Below are positions 47,201 through 56,946 of a DNA stretch of 64,000 nt, piece by piece. The stretch spans positions 248,001 through 312,000 of the forward strand of contig NHZP01000012.1 in the NCBI GenBank assembly GCA_003313425.1, read 5' to 3'. The stretch comes from Pseudopyrenochaeta lycopersici. Lineage: Eukaryota; Ascomycota; Dothideomycetes; Pleosporales; Pseudopyrenochaetaceae. How positions within the stretch are numbered: the stretch's first letter is position 1; every line of letters starts with the position of its first letter. A program made the translations under genes and the position numbers. The notes below the pieces were generated by a model. It did not search any database. It was not told the origin of the DNA and worked only from the letters and a program-made list of their open reading frames with translations.

Positions 47201-48200
47201 CAAACTGGAAGGACCAGTGGGTTTCCTCGCTGAAGCCGTGTCTGTCAATGAAGAGGAGCATGTCGTCCTCGATCAGGGAATGGCCAGTCTTGTTGATGTA
47301 ATGAAGTAGCGGTTCAAACGAAGGCCAGTGATCGGGTGCTTCGATACGAATGCTCTTGCCCATGCACGGATGGAGAGTGCCCAGGAGCTGGACGTAGTGC
47401 TGGTTGTAGAGCATGGTGACGTCGTCGCCCCAGAACATGACGGCGGGGAAGCCACTGTTCAAGGTGATATTCACGACACATCGCAATTCGGCTGGCCATG
47501 CAGACATTGGACCAAGGGGTGTCGCTGCCCAGTTGACACTGCGGAAGTAGGCAATGTGGGGGTTGGACGTGGCGGCGGGCGGGAGTGAGTCCAGGGTGTA
47601 GTCAAAGGGCCCATGCCGCAAAGTAGGCACACCAGGCACAGTTTGAATTGCACTGTGTTCGGGGGGTGACAACGGGGGTGGCAGCTTGGGCCCACCGCCT
47701 GGAAATGGTGGATTCTTTGGTGTAGTGCCATGCATGAGGCCGCGGGATGTGCCTGGCACCGCATCAGCCCACAGTAGCATCGTTGGCACGCCGCTCACAA
47801 TCTTGTAGTGCTCCACAGCAATGATGCTCCACATGTGACCCTCGAAGATGTAAGCATTGCCCCGCCGTTGCGAGCTGCCACCAGCCCTGGGCCGCCCGCG
47901 CACCCAGTCGGTGAAGGCCTGCTGTGGCTCGGAGCTCTCGAAGAACACGCTCTTCGCATCCTGCTGGCCGCAGACCTTGTGCAGCAGCCCGTCGACTGCC
48001 AGCAGCGAAGGGTTGCAGTAGACGATGCCAAGAGGCCCTTCGCCATGGTGTTGTAAGGGCGGTGCCTCAACGGCGAACGAGGGGCGATCGTCATGGTCGA
48101 GTGTTGCCAGCAGGGTGATAGCTGCCAATACGGTCTGAGGAGACTCACCCTGGGGCTCGGGGATGGCGTGTATGATATGCTTTCGCTGTTGCTCGCCCAT
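44213..48200 (-). CDS. hybrid sensor histidine kinase, with an in-frame stop before the H-box
   Basis: Three exons (48200-45990, 45930-45535, 45481-44213) give 1291 codons in one frame. The N-terminal ~600 residues hold PAS/GAF-like sensor regions (SAWPAELRCVVNITLNSGFP, VMFWGDDVTMLYNQHYVQLL) and a PAS domain with SDVAIFIMEPSGKYTYRNQR. Then come the dimerisation/phospho-acceptor H-box TSHEMRNPLSAI, the ATPase domain (NLITNAIKFT, DTGRGLSEEE, GGSGLGLFISRRL), and a response-regulator receiver with phospho-acceptor Asp in LMDWEMPVMNG and Lys in GKPF. All catalytic motifs are intact. One break exists: TAA at 46073-46071 in DISK*KWAEGIQK, where relatives have Gln; CAA to TAA is a single change. Translation would end at 709 aa, without the kinase half. 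Either a pseudogene, a read-through site or a sequence error. Divergent from a thioredoxin gene. Confidence 0.88.
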
Positions 48201-48602
48201 GCCTTGCGTTCATACTTGAGCTTGAGAGAGGAAGTGTCCAGCGAAGGAGATGCTGGGCTGCCATGTTGCTGTGACCTTCGATCATCACTGCAAGACAACC
48301 ACAAAGGACTGTCAACGAATGTGGCACTGATGAGCAGTCGCATAGGGCCTCGACCGCCTGGGGCGTTCTTTCCGCCAAGACATGGAACATGACGTCACGG
48401 CAGAGAGGCTGAGGTGTGCTGACATGTATTGCGCATGCCTGTTCTCATCACGCTTACGCCCGCTCACTGTGGCGACATCCTTGTCGCAAGCTGTCCACTC
48501 CATCTTGCGCATCGCCGACGCCGCAGCGACTCGCACCAGACACTGCGCCAACCACGCACTTCCAGCCACCACTATCAACGGGCCCTTTCTATACCCGCCA
48601 TC
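48201..48602. promoter_or_regulatory. shared upstream region of histidine kinase and thioredoxin genes
   Basis: 402 bp between divergent ATGs. It includes GACGTCA (within ATGACGTCACGG near 48390), a perfect palindromic CRE/ATF-type site, which in fungi is bound by bZIP factors of stress signalling. The site is seen; its use is inferred. Confidence 0.5.
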
Positions 48603-49241
48603 ATGTCAGGCAAAATCGTCTCCGTCACGTCCTCCAGCCATTTCTCGCAACTCCTCTCGCAATCCACCTACTTGATCGTCGATTTCTACGCCGACTGGTG
48701 TGGGCCCTGCAAGGCCATTGCGCCCGTCTTCCAGAGCCTGGCCGAGAAAGAGACCAAGCCGGGGAAGCTTCAGTTTGTCAAAGTCGATGTGGATGCGCAA
48801 CAGGATGTTGCGCGCAAGTATGGCGTGTCTGCGTACGGACGCCTTTTTCCCAGTGCAATACGCATGGCAGCGTGAAGGTACTTACCGAGACTATTTAGTA
48901 TGCCAACCTTCCTCGTCATAAAATCCTCCTCTGTCGTCGAAACAATCCGAGGCGCTAACCCCTCTGCCCTCACGGCCGCCGTGCGTAAGGCCGCCAACGA
49001 CTCTGGCCCCGGTGGCTCCTCGACAGCATTCCAGTCCAAAGGTAGAACGCTTGGCTCTGCCTCAGAACCAAGCAGACCTGTCAACGAGAGTTCATTTGCT
49101 GGCTTACAAAGATTGGCAATTGGAAATGGTGGGTTCAGTGACATCGTGGTCAGATTCATTGCGCTGTATGTCATCAGCTTGTTTGCTTTCGATGCGTTCA
49201 AAGCCGCCGAGGACAGCGCCTTCAATGTCAAGGCCAAGTGA
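48603..49241 (+). CDS. thioredoxin-domain protein with C-terminal hydrophobic segment
   Basis: 190 aa from exons 48603-48832 and 48899-49241; the 66 nt intron is removed within the codon before MPTF, giving KYGVSAMPTFLVIK with the cis-proline MPT motif. The thioredoxin fold fills residues 1-105, with the redox-active WCGPC in DFYADWCGPCKAIAPVF. The C-terminal extension of ~85 residues is Gly/Ser-rich and then holds one hydrophobic segment (IVVRFIALYVISLFAF), so the protein may be membrane-anchored, unlike classical 12 kDa thioredoxins. If the intron is retained, translation stops early and the cis-proline is lost. The ATG at 48603 (ATCATGTCAGG) is chosen because MSGKIVSV fits the usual thioredoxin N-terminus. 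Confidence 0.9.
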
Positions 49242-50599
49242 TCATGTGGGGCAAAGCACAGACCGAGCCAGATGGGGTATGAGTAGCTCCTCATACTCGG
49301 ATTCTCAGGCGCACGCAATTGAGTGCGATGATTAGGTTGTTTATTTGGCAAGAGTGAGTTTCATGGTGCCAACTGTAAACAGAAGCTGGGCACCTTAACC
49401 CGGCATCTTGGTATATTTCTCAAGCAATGATGAATCGCTTCAATCAACTGTACACGTTTTGTCGGAAATTGCATATGAGCTCGAAGGAATTAGGCAGAGG
49501 AGGCATGATTACTGCGTTAATCACCCAGAGTGACATGCGCTTCCGGCACGCCCCATCATGCTTCTGTATAGATGATCATGGGCTGGGAGAGAGGCAGATA
49601 CCGATGAAGAAATCAACACACTCGTGGATACGACTATTATACTCTGTTCTCTACAATGCCCGTATAAATTCTTCAAGGATATAAGAGTTGCTCCCACAGC
49701 TTTGATGACGCGCCTGGTACGACTTCCTCATTAGATATGCAGTCGCAGACGGCCTAGCCGGCACCTTCCCCCTTTTTTGTTGTTGCTAAAGATGTACGCA
49801 TGTCACCAACTAGATAGGCTCTGCCCAAAGCCACGGACTCCGTTGGTAGTCAAATCTCCTAACAATGGCATATCTGTCTGTAGCGAAGCCAAGACCGCCA
49901 CTTGTGCCATGAGCAAGCGAACTCCGATATTTAGTGTACCCAAAGTATCGGGAGATGACGTTACTGAATAGCGACTATCTCCTTACCACGCTGTGGTTCA
50001 CTTCTTGAGATTTTGAATTGGTCTTATGGACTAGCCTTCTCGTGCTGGAGTCCAGTTTCGTTTCAGATGGCAGCCTACTGGAGAGTCCTCACATGTCTCT
50101 TCAAGTACTTACCACATTCTACGCTGCGCCCATCGGGCTAGTGTACCAGCATCTATGTTTTCCCATTTGAATATGTCTCAAATTTATCCCTCAGTGGATG
50201 CTGGAGAGCGTCGTACACATGCATCCCGTAAATACGCCCGAGTGTATTCGCAACCAGGACTTCACCCTATGCTACAGCAAGGTTGCAGTTGGAATCTCGG
50301 AAATTGGAGGACCTTGCATCCGATATGCATCAAGTGGCGGATTGGCGTTGGGAAGGCGCAATTCTTGCGTGTCAAAATGCTAAGGCGTTCTAGTCTTGTA
50401 GGAGACGCGTGGATAGTTGGAGAACAAGTCACGAATGTTCGTGGCTAGTCTCAGTCGTTGCCTGCTTTCGCATTTCCTGAAAATGACGGCAGTGGAACAA
50501 GAATAATGTTTATATATCAATAGTTCTCTCATCCTCTTTCAACGCATCACCCTCGAAACAGTGATATCAATTTTATTTATTCGCCATATTACGCACAAG
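49242..50599. other. 1.36 kb spacer, no gene seen
   Basis: Short open frames only (up to ~97 codons at 50155-50448) with no motif. A TATA-type stretch (TTTATATATCAATAG, ~50508-50522) lies ~80 bp upstream of the next start codon. Confidence 0.4.
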
Positions 50600-51172
50600 A
50601 TGAATCTCCTTCTTGCTTCCATTGCCTTGATCTATTCCACTGCGGGTGCTCTGGCGCTTGTGGGCCGGGACAGATATGGAAACGATGAAATTGCGGGCAA
50701 AGCTCCTGGCCTGCAAGGGCGGCATAAGAACTGGAAGAGCCACTCCTGGAATGACTATGACAGTCATGGTCGAGGTGTTGTTACTCGTACAGTAACAGTC
50801 ACCGTAACTGTCCATATTTTTGCAGACTCCGTCTCTTCAGGCGATCCAGGGTTGTCTAACACAACGTCAACCGTTGAACGTGGATCAACCCCCAGTGTAG
50901 TGGACGATCTGGCACCAATTACTCTAATCGATATTGATACCAACCTCCCCATACCAACTTCGAGAAGAGACAATACTGCGGTGGAAACAACGCCAATTGG
51001 CGATTTGACGTTGATCACCTCAGACATCATATCTCCTACCGCTGTTGAGATCCCGGATACTTTTCTGGTAGCGCCAACGCCAGTCGAAAATGATTTAGCC
51101 CCGATCACGCTAATTGATATCAATGCTTTGGGCGTTGTCGAGGCTCGTACACCGAAAGAGACCGAAAAATAG
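50600..51172 (+). CDS. small secreted protein with internal repeat, Ser/Thr-rich
   Basis: 190 aa, one exon, starting at AAGATGA at 50600. Residues 1-17 form a signal peptide (MNLLLASIALIYSTAGA). The mature protein has no cysteine and is acidic and Thr-rich. It carries the same nonapeptide-plus block DLAPITLIDI twice (residues ~108 and ~169), and a degenerate third copy GDLTLITSDI between them, each followed by a Pro/Thr stretch. A beta-prone run RTVTVTVTVHIF precedes them. Such short secreted, repeat-bearing proteins may be cell-wall proteins, glycoproteins or effector candidates; I recognise no family. A TATA-like element lies upstream. The gene stands alone in a gene-poor stretch. Confidence 0.65.
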   Translation: MNLLLASIALIYSTAGALALVGRDRYGNDEIAGKAPGLQGRHKNWKSHSWNDYDSHGRGVVTRTVTVTVTVHIFADSVSSGDPGLSNTTSTVERGSTPSVVDDLAPITLIDIDTNLPIPTSRRDNTAVETTPIGDLTLITSDIISPTAVEIPDTFLVAPTPVENDLAPITLIDINALGVVEARTPKETEK

Positions 51173-52124
51173 GGGAAGAGGGCCATGTTTACCGTTGGAA
51201 GGCTCCAGGGGAAGCCTAGGAGCTTTTGATAGGAAATTTGTGTTACTATTACATTCAAATTACTGACAGGACCTACATGGATGTGTATTTGGAGCCGTCC
51301 AATAAAGTCATTGCAGTAGGAAATGCTACCGAGGTTTGGAGTATATTAAACCGCATAGAAGCAGTATTGTATCCCTTCATATTGCAATCAGAAAATACAC
51401 CTCTTCTACGTTCAGTGCTAAGCCACGCATTTCAGCTTCTTGATTCATAGTGATATCGTTCAAATCACTTCGATACTATCTGATCAAATCGCGGTAGCGG
51501 GAATCTAGTGAGTTCAGATGGCTAATTCTTCTGAGGAAAGGATAAAACCGCACTAATATTCAACTTCATATGAAAACTTCCCACAAATCTCTAAATTGAA
51601 TCCAATCATCCGCACAGGAGAGCATAGAGAGCACAACCTGCACGACATGCAGAATTTCCTTGGTGAGCAGAAACGCCCTATTGCCTTCAAGGGTCAAGAT
51701 GCATACTTATAGAACTTAGTCGCTCAGGGAAATGATTTTTAACCTGATATTTTCAATTCAAAAGAGCGGTGAAAAGAATATGTGTTCTCCAACTGGGCCG
51801 TCAGTTCGGGCAATGTTGATTTACGAATGCATAGGAATATGCTGCAAGCCCAACAAGATTCACGCGCGAGGTTGCCATTTGTGGCTCCTCATTAAAGGTG
51901 CAACTTGAGTTTCGGGTCTGATCGCCAGAAAGATATGATCACAAGTATGTGGTACTTATACAGTTAACGAATGTGGTGACGGAAATTGAGTTCGATTCCT
52001 TGTAAGATCTTCACGGATGCAAAAAAGACTGACCACTTTAGGAATTCTTATTCAAAGCCAACACATACCTAGCGTACACCCTCCTAATTGTTGGGCAATG
52101 AGATTTTATGCCTGTAACTGAGAA
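51173..52124. other. spacer, no gene seen
   Basis: 952 bp, AT-rich, between the secreted protein gene and the MYND gene. No coding frame with support. Confidence 0.4.
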
Positions 52125-52526
52125 TCAAGTATCGAACTGGATGGGATTAGCGTGATAAACTATGTTGCTACTCGTACAATAGATACGCACCTGCCACTTC
52201 TGTAATCCACGATCTCTCTCGCCGCCCCTCGCCGGTGCTCTACTCGCCATCTTTGGTTCATGTGTTTTTGTGTACTCCTGCGCGAGACTCGCACACACTT
52301 TCTTATGCGTCTTGAAGTGCGACTTTTGGCAATCCTTGCTGCAGTAGGTTATGCTGTGACATTTCAGACACTGTCTGAAAGGGCTGGTGAGTGAATCCTC
52401 CGGAGCTTTGGAACAATATGCGCATGTCTCTTGTTGCGAAGAAGGGACGTTTGTGGAGGGTGCTGCCCTTTCCTCGGATGTGCTCGAATTTGCTGTGGGG
52501 TTTCCTTCTTCTGATGGATTGGCCAT
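52125..52526 (-). CDS. small MYND zinc-finger protein
   Basis: 115 aa if spliced (exons 52526-52191 and 52136-52125). The MYND finger spans residues ~35-75 with the expected metal ligands, starting CAYCSKAPEDSL, then RQCLKCHSITYCSKDCQK, then HFKTHKKVC. MYND fingers bind proline-rich partners and serve as protein-protein adaptors. Outside it the protein is low-complexity (N-terminal Ser/Thr/Glu) with a basic C-terminus (SRAPARGGERDRGLQKWQ). The intron 52190-52137 is 54 nt with donor GTGCGT, branch GCTAAT and acceptor CCAG; the last exon adds only FDT. The intron is a multiple of three and has no stop, so retention gives 133 aa. The frame is open upstream to 52658; MANPSEEG at 52526 is the likeliest start. 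Confidence 0.78.
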   Translation of the reverse strand: MANPSEEGNPTANSSTSEERAAPSTNVPSSQQETCAYCSKAPEDSLTSPFRQCLKCHSITYCSKDCQKSHFKTHKKVCASLAQEYTKTHEPKMASRAPARGGERDRGLQKWQVRIYCTSSNIVYHANPIQFDT

Positions 52527-55213
52527 GACCGTGTAACGTGAATGGAATTTCTCACAAAAAAATATCGATGGGAATTCGTATTTGTTTGGGGGAACTGCTT
52601 GCACTGATGGAGGCTGGTCGTTGAACGTTGCGTTGATTAGCTTTTCGTTAGCAAACAACGAAGTCGCTAGCTTAAGCGAGAGTTATCTAGGCAAATCTGG
52701 GCTAGCCTAAATTGGGCCTTGCAAACCTCGTTCAATTGACACACTTACTTGGTTAGGTAAAAATCGATTGGATTTACTTGTCATCTGTTGAAAGCCACTT
52801 CCAATTTGAGCTTTTGTAACTCTCTTAAATGACTACTAATACCAGCTAGAACTCCACATCATTGAATTTGCACCAGCGATAGGTTAGTCCAAGGCTGTAG
52901 CCTCAGATTTTCCGATTGTACTCTTTCGAGTATTGGGCAACCTAAGTATCTCAGGCGCGTCTGCGTAACCCGAACTCTGTTGCTACTCGGATCTCATCGA
53001 ATCATCGCGTAGTCTTTTTGTACCCACTGATGGTTTCCTTGTTGTGCACGGTGTACCAAATTATCCGGCAAGCTTACCTACAGCTTTGTTTTGGGGCGTA
53101 ATTTTCACGGGGTCCCTTTTTGATTCGTTGAGGCCACTATGGGATGCTCACTGTATGTGAGAGGCTATCGGGATGATTATGCTAGTTAAGTGAGAGGTCC
53201 GCCCGCCTTGGCTAAATGAAGCACACGCCTTTGCCGCTGCCAAGTCCCAATTACCTGCTTTATCGCGACCTCATGCCTTCGTAGATGAAGCACATTGAAG
53301 CCCGCACTTCCATACAACCGTCATATATTGGATCTGAGGTACAGGTGGTTCCAAGGATTTCACATCAATGCATGAATCATGAGTATGGAAGCTATGCTGG
53401 TCGGCCTGACGTAATGGTTCTATGTCACGTAGCTATACGTCAAATAGACTGGACGCAGCGAGCGCACCGAGGGAATCGTGGCACGGAATGACGACTCGGA
53501 AGCTATCCGAACAGCCCATTCGTGATAGTTTCGTCTAGTAGGCTGATGCAGAGGCAGATGTTCGCCAGTATTCTCACTAGTACTAAGATCCCCTAATCTG
53601 GCATTATTCAGCGACTTCACCCCACCAACAAAAAAGTTCCTTGCCTATTCAATATTTGCTTTGTAGAGGTCTCGTACTAATCGATGATAAGCCCTCGAGG
53701 GGACCATTACATAAGTTTTTGATCGAGGTAGAATTAATCACATGTCCAAGCCATTGTTTTCAGCATAAACATATGGCACATATAAGGGTGAAAATAGGTC
53801 CATCTTTCAAGCGATCCACGACCTCCTGTATGAATAATCAGTACCGGACGCCATCACTGAACGTCACCGGCCCTCGTGCGCATCGTCTTTAGAATGACGC
53901 AAACTTGGTGGCTTTGATCCTTGACCGAATCGGTGTAGTTGCATGAATAAGTGGTCTACTCTTGCTTCAATGTGAACATGAAGTTGTGATTGTGATATCG
54001 GAAGCTGTCGAGTTGTCTCGAGATATACAGATCAGAAACGATATGCGATGAAACATAGCTCATTGCGGTGTGGCCAGGTTGAAAGGTTGAGAGGAGTAAT
54101 CTCCGTAGGTGGTGTCTCTCTGACGGGAGCCAAAGAGTTTCTTTAATAGTACAGTCACGTTGGTCCGTGAGAAAGGCTCTGTGGATTATGGGTGCTTGTG
54201 TTGTCGACAGCAATACTTCCACCACGTGTACCTTCACCAGCCCCAAGGACCTGGCGTCATTGACCTACGCAACTTCCACTAATTCCGCATCAACAGAAAG
54301 ATGGATTTTTCGATCGCTCAGTGGCTCTGGCAGCGATATTTTGGGCCTGGCTTAAGATTTGGAGGAGAATGGAAATGAGCGACCTCTTCAGCACCTATGT
54401 ACGTAAAATTTCAAGTCCATCTCCAAAATGAATAGCAGCTGACACGCCTTTCGTTTCCTCGTGTGGCTAAGGTTCGCCTGGTGCAATAAGCGCATGGAGA
54501 TTGCGGAGCACCACGAATCGACGTTGCTGGAGGTGGTCCTCATCCGAGCTGATATCGATTCAGCGCTTCCTCCAGTCACTGAGCTTTCGGTACAACGTTC
54601 AGCCAAATAGCACTGGAATCTGGCTACAATTGCAGGATTTTTGATATACTGACGAGTATCTGCAAAGTATTATTTACTAATGTACAGTGGAAGATCGTAT
54701 TCAATGTCCTGAGCAGTTTGATGCAAGCCGAGGCTTGGTTTCAGGATTTGCTGAGTCAAAATTGGAATATAGGGCAAAGATGCTTTGGACTCCACCCTTA
54801 GCTCAGGGAGGAACATCGTCTTGAAATTATTTGGGTATCATTATAATCACGCCCTTCGGTTTCTTGCTATTGTTGACAGGGTTGTATCCGCGAACGCCGC
54901 GCAATGCAATGCAAAATTAGGTAATCGCCATGCCGTGTATGACGAATTAATTCGGTAAATTCCATGCACCCATGACTCCGTATCTCATATCGATCTCTGC
55001 TCGGGAAGGCTGCACGAGAGTGTCCTCTTATCGCACTGGCAGCTCAGCAACCTAGAGAGAGCGGGTCTTCTTGATAATAAAAACGCCCACCTCTACCCCT
55101 TTTTTCGGACTCTCACCTTGGTAATGTCTTTTTGAAACACCATCCAAAACTTCTTGAATAAGATGTGCGCCTGTCCTAAAAGAGGATACAGAGTCAGTGT
55201 ATGTATGACGTCA
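52527..55213. other. 2.7 kb gene-poor spacer
   Basis: AT-rich with only short open frames. A minus-strand frame at 53956-54246 (96 codons) was looked at and not recognised. No repeat, RNA gene or mobile element identified. Confidence 0.4.
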
Positions 55214-56946
55214 TTATTTGGGAAATTCGTACATTTCATCCATAGGCAGCTTTTTCGACTTGCGGAAGTACTTTGTGATGATCTCTCGTATTCTGGGCTT
55301 CTCTTGCTTGATCCACCAATCATCAGCCCATGCTTGTCTTTCCAAGATGATCTCTTCCTTCGCCGCATGGATGACCTCATATATTGATTGGTAGCCTGCA
55401 TTTCCGGGCCGCGTTTCTAGGGTGTGACAGAACCTCCGAACTTGGGCCTCCAGTTGATCGTACTCATCTAGATATGATACAGCACTCATTTGGCCGAGGT
55501 TCCTTCCGAGCTCAGAGTGAAGATCATGTACCACAGTAATAGAACGGAGAAGTGGGTCAATAATGGGCCCGAGATATTGCTGCATGAAGGTTCGGCCACC
55601 GGTCTTTGTAGGATAGATGAAGAGCAGAATACCATCCTCAGATGAAAGCTCGACAAAACGGTCGTACAATAGCGAGCGCCCTCTAAATGAAAACATTTCA
55701 GAGAACTCGTTCGTGTTTGTAGGTGGTATGTATCTCTCGACTACTGAGACATTGATACTTCCGGGTGGCACAACCGGTCTTGGGGATGGAGGCAGAAGCT
55801 TAGAATCCAGCTGGTAATCGGGGATCGCAACGGCACTGTCGAAGACTTTGCTCGTGAAGTATGAATCCCCTCCTACTGCAGGTCCAGGCGTTGATGGTGG
55901 GGACTTGGGAAGATCTGAGAGCGTATAACGACCGGGGACAGCATGGAACACATTGATCCATGAGGTGTGTGTTGCAGTCCTATCGTGAATAGCGGCGATG
56001 ATCTGCCCGAAAAGATGGCCTGTCACTGAAGGACATGGGAGCGCGTGGGATAAAATCTTGACTGAAGCTAGCTCCAGGCATCTAGATTCAGCGACTATGC
56101 ATACTTAGCGATGTGATGACGCAAATAGTAGAGGTGCTTACTGATTATGTTCTTCGTCTCTTCTACCCAAGCTGCCATCCTAACCGCGTCGCTTAGCTCA
56201 GCGTGAGTGGGGACAATTATTGGCGCTTGGCCTGGCGCCGTCGCGTTGGTGGTGATACTGAGATTCGGTGACACTCCGGGGTCAGAACTGGGAGGTGAAC
56301 CCACACCAGCTGTCCTCACATTGACGAAGGAGCCCCAGTTGAACGTCCCTGGCTCTGAGGGCGGAGTGAAGGTTGGAATGAGATGTTCCACCTGGGACCT
56401 GGCAGCTTGGGGACTTGTCGTGAGGGGATCGTTAACCCCGTCAGCCTGACGGTGAAGACCCAGTGGCGGGCTAAGTGCATGGAGAGGGTCTTCTGGCTTT
56501 GAAAGAGGACCTGCGCCTAGCGAAAAGGAGTGACTTGTTTGCAAAGGAAAGCGATCGGGATGAGGTGCAGCGATGCCTAGTACATCAAACGAAGGGAGGC
56601 GCAGATTATGCGCTGTTCTGACCAGTGTGGGTGTGGGGACAGAAAAATTATTAGAAGAGAGGCCAAGACTCAGATCTAGGTGAGGTCGATCCTCCTCATG
56701 AATAGGCGTCTGAAGAGGCTGGGGTAAGGCGGAAGGCAGCGGGAAGGGTGCAGAAGCGTCGAGAAGGGAAGAGATGTCGTTTATGGGTGGTTCGGCAACG
56801 CCATGAGAAACCGCTGTCTTGGGGCAGGGAGCACCTGCATCCACGTCCGGTGTCGCTGGGATCGACGGAGACAAGGCGGCGTCTACGAGGAGCTGTTGGG
56901 TGCCTGTGGAGAGCGCACCTTGACACGAGGGGTGAGGTTCATTCAT
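55214..56946 (-). CDS. conserved-looking fungal protein of unknown function
   Basis: 561 aa from exons 56946-56142 and 56094-55214; the 47 nt intron (donor GTAAGC, branch GCTAAG, acceptor ATAG) is removed within ETKNIIIAESRCLEL. I do not recognise the family. The N-terminal half is Pro/Ser-rich and probably disordered (HALSPPLGLHRQADG, TFTPPSEPGTFNWGSF). The C-terminal ~290 residues look folded: SYFTSKVFDSAVAIPDYQL, SINVSVVERYIPPTN, then LLYDRFVELSSEDGILLFIY, PTKTGGRTFMQQYLGPIIDP, LLRSITVVHDLHSELGR, and a charged C-terminal helix region (KPRIREIITKYFRKSKKLP). The pattern of an Rossmann-like strand next to FIYPTKTGG suggests a nucleotide- or SAM-type fold, but this is conjecture. Start: the frame extends to 57096 through a GTG; the first ATG is at 56946. 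Confidence 0.68.

Noticed and set aside
51985..52005. tRNA B-box-like GTTCGATTCC
   Set aside because: The flanking bases do not form a T-arm stem and no A-box lies at the right distance.
53956..54246. 96-codon minus-strand frame, looked at as a possible ankyrin or HET fragment
   Set aside because: The similarity is limited to scattered leucines and does not hold over a repeat length.
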